Shown: in pieces, positions 5,639 to 13,796 of the stretch
How the letters are laid out: every line of letters starts with the position of its first letter
Numbering within the stretch: position 1 is the first letter of the stretch
Source: Bog-950 sp035299425
Lineage (GTDB): Bacteria > Bacteroidota > Bacteroidia > Chitinophagales > LD1
Direction: 5' to 3'
NCBI GenBank assembly: GCA_035299425.1
Contig: DATGWP010000240.1
Coordinates: 1 to 21,521 of the forward strand
Length of the DNA stretch: 21,521 bases
Translations under genes and position numbers: made by a program
The notes under the pieces: model-generated
Databases searched by the model: none
Seen by the model: the letters and a program-made list of their open reading frames with translations, nothing else
Told to the model about the DNA's origin: nothing

Positions 5639-8600
5639 CTACCTTATCAGCGTTACGCTCCCCTTGAATGCCCTTTCGGCGTTATTCATCAAAACCACTT
5701 TGGCCGAGTATACATATACGCCCATAGGTAGTGGTTTGCCTTTGTAAGTGCCATCGCAGCCCAGGAAGAAGTTATCGGATTCGAAGACCTTTTCGCCCCA
5801 GCGGTTGAACAGTTGCCAGCTGATTAATTTGACCCCGCTACCATACGGCAGGAAAACATCGTTGTTTCCATCGCCGTTAGGGCTAAACGCGTTAGGCCAG
5901 AAAATGTCTTTTACTGGTAATACATTCAACGTAATATCATCGGTGCCCGTGCAGCCATAATCATCGGTATAAACCAATACATAAGTAATGGTATCGTCAC
6001 CATAAGCCACCGGATTCTGGCAATCGGCACAGGTTAAAAGTGTATCGGGCATCCAGTTGTATGTACCACCGGTTCCGTTGCCTTCGTTGATATTGGCAAA
6101 GATGCCTATGTTCTCTCCTTCGTAAACAATCTTATCGTCGCCCAGATTTACAAGAGGTGCCGGCACCAGGTTGATATCTACAGCATCGGATGCGGTACAG
6201 TTGTTAGCGTCGGTTACGGTTACTGAATAAGTACCAGCCACTAAAGGTGTAATGCTTTGCGTAGTTTCTGTGCTGCTCCATACGTATGAAGTAAAACCGG
6301 CAGGTGCGCTAACCACAATTGAGGTACCTTCGCAAGCGGTAGTATCATTACCCAGGTTAACAGCCAGCAAAGCCGGTTCGCTAATGTTAGCCGAAGCACT
6401 ACCAGTGCACGCTGTTGCATCTGATACGGTAACACTGTAGTTGCCGGATGCAAGGCCGCTTAAGGAAGCCTGTGAGCTACCCCCGTTCCAAACATACGTA
6501 TAGTTTGGAGTGCCGCCGGTTACATTTGCAGTAGCAGTGCCATCGTTGGCTCCAAAGCAGGTAACATTTGTAGCCGTAATAGCAACTATGAGGCTATTGC
6601 CTGATACCGGAACAACTACAGCAAAAGTATCGGCACATAAATTTAGATCACGGCCTATAGCCGTATAATTGCCGGGGGCCACATTGCTGAATGAATTTTG
6701 TGATTGATAGGAAACTCCATCAATAGAATAGCTATAAGGCGCCACGCCCGGGGTTAGTATATTAACAGTAATAGATGCATTGTTCTGCCCGCAGGTAGGT
6801 GGCACCATAGTGGCATCAATTTGTAAAAAGCAACAACCGGGCTCTAAGCCGATAGTTACACTGCCAGGTGTGCTGCAACCTGCTAAATCGGTAACGGTAA
6901 AAAGGTATGTGCCGGGTGCAAGGTCTGCCTGTGTATCATCGGTATCGGTGTTGGTGTTGCTCCAGGTATAACCTGTAGTTACATTTACTCCATTAGGGCT
7001 GGATGCATATACACTTACAGAACCATCGCTGCCATTACCAGCGCAACTTACGTTCAGAATTTTAAAGCTATCGATAACCGGTCCATTGGGATTGGTAAGG
7101 GCAAAAGCGGTATCTATAAAACAATTTGCGAAACCGTTATCGGTAATAGTAACTGAGTAGTTGCCGGCGCCAATGTTATTTAGCACCGGTATAGTCTCTC
7201 CGCCGCCCCATGCATAGGTATAATTACCCGAGCCGTTACTTGTGGTTAATGTAATGCTGCCATCGGCCTGCCCGCAGGTAGGTTGTACCAGCGCGGCACT
7301 TAAAGTATGCGTGCAACAATTGGTAGCAGCGGTTAATGTAACAGTAGCGTTGGCGGTGCAGCTGTTGGCATCTGATACGCTGGCCGTAACCGTGCCGGCA
7401 TGTAAGCCTGGTATAGTTATTTGCCCGGGTATAGGCGAGTTAAGCGTAAACGGCCCCGAACCTGTATCTACAGTAATAACATAAGGACCTGTGCCGCCGG
7501 CAAGTGTAGCCGTTACAGAGCCATCGTTACCGGCACAAGTAGGATTGACAGGGTTGCTAAAAGTAAGTGTAGGCGAATTGGGTGCCACTAAAGTTGCAGT
7601 AGCACTGGCTGTGCAACCGGCACCATCTACCACGCTGGCGGTAACTGTACCTGCGTGCAGGTTAGGCAGGTTAACGGAACCCGGTATAGGTGAATTTACC
7701 GTAAACGGACCGGCACCGGTGTCTATAGTAATAGTATAAGGTGCAGTGCCGCCGGCAAGCGTTGCCGTAAGTGAACCATCATTTGCCCCGCAAGAAGGAT
7801 TTACCTGATTGCTGAAAGCAAGTGTAAGCGAACTGTTAGAGTTTAAGGTAACCGTGGTGGTGAAAGTGCAGGTAGACACTGCGCTATTGGTAACTGTTAC
7901 ACTATAAGTGCCTGCAGCCAGGCCCGTACGGTTTTGCAAGGTAGACGGGCCATCGCTCCATGCATAGTTGTATGAACCCGCAGGGTTAGGAGTAATATTA
8001 ATAGCCCCATTGCTTTGCCCGCAGGTAGGCTGCGTAGTAGTTGATGTGGCTGTAACGGTGCAACAATTAGATGGTGCTACAATAGTAGCCGTGGCACTGG
8101 CCGTGCAGCTACCGCCATCTACAACGCTAACAGTTACGGTACCGGCATCGAGGCCGGGAATGTTTTGTGAACCTGCTATAGGCGAATTAATAGTAAACGG
8201 AGCCCCACCGGTATCGATAGTTATGGCGTAAACAGGTGTACCACCTGCGAGTGTTACGGTGATAGAGCCATCGTTACCTGCACATGTTGGATTTACCTGG
8301 TTGCTAAAGCTAACTGATAAACTACCGCTGGAGTTGAGTACGATAGTAGTATCGAAGGTACACGTTGGTGTAACTGTGCTGGTGACAGTAACTGTGTAGG
8401 TGCCAGCTGCAAGGCCTGTACGGTTTTGTAAGGTTGATGGGCCGTCGCTCCATGCAAATGAATAAGAGCCAGCCGGAACCGGTGTTATGTTTATACTGCC
8501 ATTGCTTTGCCCGCAGGTAGGCTGCACTCTGGTAGCGCTTGCGCTAAGTGCACAACATGCCTGTGTAGTAACGTTTACTACATCGCTTTGAGTAACACAG

Positions 8601-10135
8601 CCGGCAGTATCAGATACTGTGAGTGTATAGGCCGTAGGAGGAGGACAAACAGTTGGGTTAAGTGTAGTTGAGTTTGTCATACCTGTGGTAGGTGTCCAGG
8701 TAAAATCGCCGGTGTATGCAATTTCGGGGTCGTTGAAGGTGATGCTCCAACCCGAGGTGACAATAGTGCCACCGCCAAAACCCGATTGGGGAACTACGGC
8801 CAGAGTCCAAACACCATTGGCTGTACAACCAGCCAGGTTATCGAAAGACTCGCTGGTACCGAAGTTATTGGTATAAGGCGGTGTACCGGAACTTACCGGC
8901 GGCCCTGCCGGATAGAAACAAGTTTGGTTGAATAAAGTGTTGTATGTAATAAAGCCGGCATTGCCGGTTGCCGTACTATCCGGCATTAGCACAATAGAAG
9001 TACCATCGGGGCAGAGCAAATAAAACTGAAGATTACCTGCGCCAAGGCCTAATCCGGTCATTCTAATCCGATCTATACACACGCTTACAATACTACCGGG
9101 CAACACATTTGTCATGTTCAGAGTAGTAATATTGATGTTTACGTTAGCCCCTTGATTGATTACACCGCCAAAAGAAGTTATGTCAGCAGTATCTGGTTGC
9201 AGGTTTCTATAAGTAGGTGTTTTAGCCGGATTCTTAATCACTTTTGCTGTAGCATTTAAAGTAGCGCATTGCCCTGTACAAACAACTGTATCATTACCTG
9301 CGTTTACCTGCACTATAGGATTAACCACCACTATGCGCACTGTATCGCGGCAGGTGATTGTTCCGTTTGTCATTACTACAGGATAGCTGGTAGTGCTGTG
9401 CGGAGCGACCGGTGTTGGGTTTACACCACCTACCGGCCCCGCGTTGTAGCCGTCGTGTGTCCAAACAATATTGTATGTAGGGTCGTTACAGTATATCACC
9501 ACATTATCTACCCCCCAGTGGTCGTAATCTTGGCCGGAATCGGCATCCTGAAACCAGCGGAAACGCGTGTTGGCAGTAAGCGCAGCAGCCGGCACAGGGA
9601 AACACCAGTTTTTCCAGTTTATAAGCTGCGGGTCATTGCCACCATTTGGGTCAAAATAATTTATGTCAATCCAGGTAGCACCGTTATTGATTGAATATTG
9701 CAAATATACTCCCTCCTGCGGCTCATCGGGGCCCTCGCACGGGGCAGAGTTACCCTGGGTAGCAAACAACATATCGAAACAAATAGTAACACCCGCATTG
9801 GCACAACTGCTCAGGTTAAAAGAGGCTGTGGTAAGTGCACGCGGTACGGGCGATGTGTTACCCATCCACATGTGGGTAGTTCCATCTACTCCACCGGCAC
9901 TACATGGGTTATTCCACATTACAGTTTGTGTACTTTGCCAGCCGGGGCCATAACTGCCGTTATTAAAATTTTCGGAAAGCAAGGCTATACCCTGTGCCTG
10001 GCCGAAAGCAGACAGCGAGATGGCGTCGCCACAAACTATAGTATCGCGCGGTGCCGAAGCCGTAACTACACAGCCTTGCGAGAATACATTTTGTGCAATG
10101 CAAAAAATAAGGAGGGTAAACAGAATTCTTTTCAT
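5639..10135 (-). CDS. T9SS type B sorted reelin-like/P-domain/SprB-repeat surface protein
   Basis: This 1498-residue protein has a signal peptide (1-20, ending NVFSQ). A module at about 54-216 resembles reelin subdomains: CEGPDEPQEGVYLQYS, a TW strand, FRWFQ...DHWGVDNVVI. An Ig-like segment follows, then a proprotein-convertase P-domain-like region (about 325-468). From residue 527 come alternating SprB-type modules, four of which open with a Cys-Cys pair, then a PKD-like segment. The end (about 1408-1498) is the gliding-motility-associated C-terminal domain: WPNAFSPNGDGNNDVF, LFNRWGEKVFES, GVYVYSAKVV. That domain is a T9SS type B sorting signal, so the protein should cross the outer membrane by T9SS. 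An adhesin or matrix role is inferred from the repeats; no catalytic motif is seen. The N-terminal half is paralogous to the 977-residue neighbour. The gene is probably its own unit, since hairpins flank it. Confidence 0.9.
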   Translation of the reverse strand: MKRILFTLLIFCIAQNVFSQGCVVTASAPRDTIVCGDAISLSAFGQAQGIALLSENFNNGSYGPGWQSTQTVMWNNPCSAGGVDGTTHMWMGNTSPVPRALTTASFNLSSCANAGVTICFDMLFATQGNSAPCEGPDEPQEGVYLQYSINNGATWIDINYFDPNGGNDPQLINWKNWCFPVPAAALTANTRFRWFQDADSGQDYDHWGVDNVVIYCNDPTYNIVWTHDGYNAGPVGGVNPTPVAPHSTTSYPVVMTNGTITCRDTVRIVVVNPIVQVNAGNDTVVCTGQCATLNATAKVIKNPAKTPTYRNLQPDTADITSFGGVINQGANVNINITTLNMTNVLPGSIVSVCIDRIRMTGLGLGAGNLQFYLLCPDGTSIVLMPDSTATGNAGFITYNTLFNQTCFYPAGPPVSSGTPPYTNNFGTSESFDNLAGCTANGVWTLAVVPQSGFGGGTIVTSGWSITFNDPEIAYTGDFTWTPTTGMTNSTTLNPTVCPPPTAYTLTVSDTAGCVTQSDVVNVTTQACCALSASATRVQPTCGQSNGSINITPVPAGSYSFAWSDGPSTLQNRTGLAAGTYTVTVTSTVTPTCTFDTTIVLNSSGSLSVSFSNQVNPTCAGNDGSITVTLAGGTPVYAITIDTGGAPFTINSPIAGSQNIPGLDAGTVTVSVVDGGSCTASATATIVAPSNCCTVTATSTTTQPTCGQSNGAINITPNPAGSYNYAWSDGPSTLQNRTGLAAGTYSVTVTNSAVSTCTFTTTVTLNSNSSLTLAFSNQVNPSCGANDGSLTATLAGGTAPYTITIDTGAGPFTVNSPIPGSVNLPNLHAGTVTASVVDGAGCTASATATLVAPNSPTLTFSNPVNPTCAGNDGSVTATLAGGTGPYVITVDTGSGPFTLNSPIPGQITIPGLHAGTVTASVSDANSCTANATVTLTAATNCCTHTLSAALVQPTCGQADGSITLTTSNGSGNYTYAWGGGETIPVLNNIGAGNYSVTITDNGFANCFIDTAFALTNPNGPVIDSFKILNVSCAGNGSDGSVSVYASSPNGVNVTTGYTWSNTNTDTDDTQADLAPGTYLFTVTDLAGCSTPGSVTIGLEPGCCFLQIDATMVPPTCGQNNASITVNILTPGVAPYSYSIDGVSYQSQNSFSNVAPGNYTAIGRDLNLCADTFAVVVPVSGNSLIVAITATNVTCFGANDGTATANVTGGTPNYTYVWNGGSSQASLSGLASGNYSVTVSDATACTGSASANISEPALLAVNLGNDTTACEGTSIVVSAPAGFTSYVWSSTETTQSITPLVAGTYSVTVTDANNCTASDAVDINLVPAPLVNLGDDKIVYEGENIGIFANINEGNGTGGTYNWMPDTLLTCADCQNPVAYGDDTITYVLVYTDDYGCTGTDDITLNVLPVKDIFWPNAFSPNGDGNNDVFLPYGSGVKLISWQLFNRWGEKVFESDNFFLGCDGTYKGKPLPMGVYVYSAKVVLMNNAERAFKGSVTLIR
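7319..8557 (-). repeat. A-B module tandem repeats in the 1498-residue gene
   Basis: Two composite units of about 492 bp (8066-8557 and 7574-8065) each encode an A module (Cys-Cys start, PTCGQSNG, WSDGPSTLQNRTGLAAGTY) and a B module (NPTCAGNDGS, TVNSPIPG, HAGTVTASV). A third B module of about 255 bp follows (7319-7573). The A modules share the identical 17-residue string WSDGPSTLQNRTGLAAG, and the B modules differ at scattered positions. More diverged A-like modules follow at lower coordinates. Confidence 0.8.
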
Positions 10136-10340
10136 TTCCGGTTATTGAATATTTTTTTCTGTAATGTATTTCAGTTCAAATTTTTCATCCCGGGTTGAGG
10201 TCAGATTAACTTGCCGATAGTAGATGCAGCCAACAGGGTTAGAGGTTGCACGCAAACAATTATGACAAAGACTAATGCACAATAGTGGGATTGTGTGTTT
10301 CACAGTTCAGAATTTAAGCGAATGAATATATTATTAAAAA

Positions 10341-10373
10341 TAAAATGCCCGATAAAAATTACCGGGCATTTTA
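10341..10373 (-). terminator. terminator after the 977-residue gene
   Basis: TAAAATGCCCG (10341-10351) and CGGGCATTTTA (10363-10373) are perfect 11-nt arms with an 11-nt loop, 8 nt downstream of the stop. On the minus strand they are followed by TTTTTAATAA. This is a good intrinsic terminator, and it implies that the 1498-residue gene has its own promoter in 10136-10340. I found no convincing TTTG/TAnnTTTG pair there. Confidence 0.85.
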
Positions 10374-10381
10374 AAGTCTAA

Positions 10382-13315
10382 TTACATCTTAACAATGCGT
10401 TGGGAAACTGCTCTGTTGCCCATACTCACCCGCATAACATAGGTACCACTTGCAACATTAAGTTCCACAGTGGTGCGCTGGCTATCTATATCTGAACGAT
10501 AAACCAGGCGGCCCTGGGCATCAAATACTTCGCAAATAGCGCCCAGCCAGCCTTTGCTGACTGAAATATTCCATAGTGCGCCGGAATTTGGATTAGGATA
10601 TACACTCATAGTTTCCTGGTCCAGATCATTGATACCAGTGACAGTAACAACCACCGGTAACGACATAGATGTGCAACCGTTGTTATCGCCTACTAACACC
10701 GTGTAAGACCCAGAGCCGGTAGCCACCAGTAAAGCATCGGTTGCCCCTTCAATCAATACACCATCTTTGTACCACTGGTAAGTAACCGAACCATAGCCCA
10801 GTAAAGAATCGCCGTTTACGCTAAGGCTAACCGGTGGTTGTGGGTACGTATTAATTGGCAACTGGTTAGATGTAGCCGAGCAATTCGTATTATCGGTAAC
10901 TGTAACGTAGTAATTACCGGCCAGTGTAGTTGCTATACACTGGGTAGTTTCGCCCGTATTCCATAAGTAATCAGCATATCCTGCAGGGGCACATACGTTG
11001 GCCGTTTCTCCAACGCACATAATGCTTTTATCGGAGATAATAGTTACAGTATTAACCGCAGAACCGGTTATAGTAGCAACTGCGCTGGCTGAGCAGCCGC
11101 CCGCATCTGTTACTGTAACTGCATAGGTGCCATTTGACAGCCCCGTAATGGTACTGGTATTGCTGCCTTCGCTCCAGCTATAACTAACTGCGCTGCCCTG
11201 GGTAACATTAACAGTAGCAGTACCATCGCCATTACCACAATTAGTATTAGTTGATACTACTGTAATAGCAATTGCACCAGCGGCGTTAACAGTGGTGGAA
11301 GCCGTAACAGTACAGCCGCCCGGTGCGGTTACTGTAACGGTGTAGGTCCCGGCTGCAAGGTTGCCGGCAGTTGGGGTAGTAGTACCGTTGCTCCATAAAT
11401 ACCCGGTAGCATTGCCGGAAAGCACCGTAACTGTTGCCGAACCGGTACTGGTGGTGCAACCTGCACTTGTATTAGCCACAGAAATAGTAGGGGCACCCGC
11501 CGAGCCTACTACAATAGTTTCTACACTAGAGCAGCCATTAGCATCGGTAATAGTAACCAGGTAAGTACCTGCTGCCAGGCCTGTGCGGTTAGCCGAAGTA
11601 GATGGCCCATCGCTCCATTGATAGCTATAATTACCTGAAGGTGACATATTGATGTTGATGGAACCATCGCTTGCACCGCAATTAGCCTGCGACGGAACAG
11701 CCGATGCCTGGTAATTGCAGCATACCTGCGTAGCTATTACAACACTATCGCGGCGCGTAACACAGCCGGCTGTATCTGAAACAGTGAGCACATATTCATT
11801 TGGTGTAGGGCACACGGTAGGATTGAGCGTACCGGAGTTTGTCATGTTGGTTGTAGGTGTCCAGGCAAAGTTACCGTTGTATGAAACCTCGGGATCATTA
11901 AATGTAATGCTCCAGCTGTTAAAGGTACCCACCGGAATAGCGATACCGGTTATAACTGCATTAAAACGTAGCGACCATACTCCATTCGCATTGCACCCCG
12001 CCAGATTATTGAAAGACTCTACTGGTGAAAAATTGCCACTGTATGGTGCTACAGCAGAGGCAATATTACTGCCTGCAGGAACAAAACAAGTATTAGTTAA
12101 AAATGCGCCCGAAACCGTGCTGTCCTTAACAAGTAATATAGAATCGCCACTAGGACATACAAGCCAAACATCAAAAATTTCTATACCTCCTGCACCCAAA
12201 CCACCACCTAACATTGTAACTGAACCAATACATACACTGCTTATGTAATTGACAGGAACGGTTGTTAAATTAAGATTTGTGATATTGATGTCCATATTTA
12301 AAAATGCAGCGCCAGGAATTGGATTTGGGATAATAGGAGGAATAGCCGGAATACCGGGGGTTCCAAATATCTGTGCAACTTCCTGGTTTGTATAGGTTGG
12401 TGTTTTTGCGGGACGCTGAATTATTTTACCTACACCATTTAACACTGCGCATGTACCGGCACAAACTGTAGTATCTAAGCCGGCATTAACCACTACATTA
12501 GGATTTACCACATATATAGTTACTGTATCGGTACAGGTATTTGTGCCATTGCTCATACTAACCACATAACTGGTAGTAACATGCGGTGCAACTGCGTTAG
12601 GGTTTGTGCCACCGGCACCACCGGTATTATAACCATCGGGCCATGTGATGCTGTAAGTAGGGTCGTTGCAATAAATAACCACGTTATCTATACCCCAATG
12701 GTCATAATCGGCACCGGAGTCGGCATTTTGAAACCAACGGAATTTTGTATTGGCCGTAAGTGCTGCCTGCGGCACGGGAAAACACCAGTTGCGCCAGTTA
12801 ACCAGTAGCGGGTCATTACCACCATTCGGGTCAAAATAATTTAAAGTTACCCATGTAGCTCCATTATCAATAGAGTATTGCACATAAACGCCTTCCTGCG
12901 GCTCATCGGGACCTTCGCACGGGGCGGTGCCACCCTGCGTAGCAAAAAGCATATCGAAACAAATAGTAACACCTGCATTGGCACAACTGCTTAAGTTAAA
13001 AGATGTAGTTGTAAGCACACGCGGTACAGGTGAAGAATTACCCATCCAAACGTGTGTGGTACCATCAACCCCGTTAGGGCTGCAGGGGTTTGTCCATGTG
13101 CTTTGTTGAGTTGACTGCCAGCCCGGGCCGTAGCTTCCGTTGTTGAAATTTTCGGATAAAAAGGCATTGCCCTGTGCATTGCCGAAAGCCGACAACAATA
13201 CGCCCTCGCCACATACAATAGTATCGCGCAGAGCAGAAGCGTTTACAGTACAACCTTGAGAAAATGCGTAATGGAGGCTGCAAACGGCAGCCATTAGAGT
13301 TATAAGTCTTTTCAT
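10382..13315 (-). CDS. T9SS type A sorted reelin-like/P-domain/SprB-repeat surface protein
   Basis: This 977-residue protein has a signal peptide (1-20, ending YAFSQ). A reelin-like module at about 54-216 has CEGPDEPQEGVYVQYSIDNG, then KFRWFQ and DHWGIDNVVI. An Ig-like segment, a P-domain-like region (about 340-480) and an Ig-like segment follow. Three SprB-type repeats come next, then PKD/Ig-like domains around CVGETANVCAPAGY (near residue 764 onward). A C-terminal T9SS type A sorting domain (about 893-977) has SVYPNPNSG, FDAQGRLVYRS and GTYVMRV. The N-terminal half is closely similar to the 1498-residue protein. The last ~215 residues match the end of the 1456-residue protein, so the gene looks like a hybrid. 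It follows the 139-residue gene by only 7 nt and is the last gene of that operon. A surface adhesin role is inferred. Confidence 0.9.
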   Translation of the reverse strand: MKRLITLMAAVCSLHYAFSQGCTVNASALRDTIVCGEGVLLSAFGNAQGNAFLSENFNNGSYGPGWQSTQQSTWTNPCSPNGVDGTTHVWMGNSSPVPRVLTTTSFNLSSCANAGVTICFDMLFATQGGTAPCEGPDEPQEGVYVQYSIDNGATWVTLNYFDPNGGNDPLLVNWRNWCFPVPQAALTANTKFRWFQNADSGADYDHWGIDNVVIYCNDPTYSITWPDGYNTGGAGGTNPNAVAPHVTTSYVVSMSNGTNTCTDTVTIYVVNPNVVVNAGLDTTVCAGTCAVLNGVGKIIQRPAKTPTYTNQEVAQIFGTPGIPAIPPIIPNPIPGAAFLNMDINITNLNLTTVPVNYISSVCIGSVTMLGGGLGAGGIEIFDVWLVCPSGDSILLVKDSTVSGAFLTNTCFVPAGSNIASAVAPYSGNFSPVESFNNLAGCNANGVWSLRFNAVITGIAIPVGTFNSWSITFNDPEVSYNGNFAWTPTTNMTNSGTLNPTVCPTPNEYVLTVSDTAGCVTRRDSVVIATQVCCNYQASAVPSQANCGASDGSININMSPSGNYSYQWSDGPSTSANRTGLAAGTYLVTITDANGCSSVETIVVGSAGAPTISVANTSAGCTTSTGSATVTVLSGNATGYLWSNGTTTPTAGNLAAGTYTVTVTAPGGCTVTASTTVNAAGAIAITVVSTNTNCGNGDGTATVNVTQGSAVSYSWSEGSNTSTITGLSNGTYAVTVTDAGGCSASAVATITGSAVNTVTIISDKSIMCVGETANVCAPAGYADYLWNTGETTQCIATTLAGNYYVTVTDNTNCSATSNQLPINTYPQPPVSLSVNGDSLLGYGSVTYQWYKDGVLIEGATDALLVATGSGSYTVLVGDNNGCTSMSLPVVVTVTGINDLDQETMSVYPNPNSGALWNISVSKGWLGAICEVFDAQGRLVYRSDIDSQRTTVELNVASGTYVMRVSMGNRAVSQRIVKM

Positions 13316-13322
13316 CTGTGGT

Positions 13323-13742
13323 TTATTGAATAGGTTTAACAGAAATATTTTTCAAATCAAATTTCTTTAGCTCGGTACCGCTAAAGTTTAAATGTTTTGA
13401 AAAAATGAAAAGACGGTTATCTCTTACTTTGCAATCTCCTTCTACTGCTGCATTAGGTTCTAATGTAACTGAGAACTCCCTTACATCGGGCGCTGAAGCT
13501 GCTGCCTCTGCCTTAGAAAAGGTAAGTTCTTTGGTATAGAATACTTCTACTTTCTTATTCTGAAGGTTTACCACTTTAAGCAAAACTTTTTGCTGGTGAA
13601 TGCCGTTGGCATCGTCGTTGCAATCGGCCTTGCGGTATAAAATTTCTACTTCATTGTTTTTGAAATAGCTTTTCCAATCATCGCCGGCAAAAGCTACGGC
13701 GCTAAACAAAACAAACATCAGGGGGAGAATAGAGCGTTTCAA
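13323..13742 (-). CDS. small exported protein of unknown function (TTG start)
   Basis: This 139-residue protein starts at TTG 13740-13742, which gives a well-formed signal peptide MKRSILPLMFVLFSAVAFA. The next ATG (codon 9) would remove the charged n-region, so TTG is preferred. The mature part is mostly beta-strand-like, with WKSYFKNNEVEILYRKADCN, GIHQQKVLLKVVNL, FYTKELTF and a C-terminal strand LKKFDLKNISVKPI. Cys41 and Cys104 are the only cysteines in the mature protein and could form a disulfide. I know the general pattern from small hypothetical proteins of Bacteroidota but no function. The gene is sandwiched between two giant T9SS cargo genes (54 nt and 7 nt gaps), so it is co-transcribed with them and may help their folding, retention or assembly. 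It has no T9SS sorting domain. Confidence 0.82.
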   Translation of the reverse strand: MKRSILPLMFVLFSAVAFAGDDWKSYFKNNEVEILYRKADCNDDANGIHQQKVLLKVVNLQNKKVEVFYTKELTFSKAEAAASAPDVREFSVTLEPNAAVEGDCKVRDNRLFIFSKHLNFSGTELKKFDLKNISVKPIQ

Positions 13743-13796
13743 TTTGTGCTTTTTTAAAGGTTTACAAAAATATATTATACAAAAACAGAATCCGAC

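Noticed and set aside
5748..9953. Many plus-strand open frames of 60-170 codons opposite the large secreted-protein gene
   Set aside because: They are antisense shadows of Thr/Val/Gly-rich repeats, lack signal or domain features, and mirror the repeat period of the real gene.
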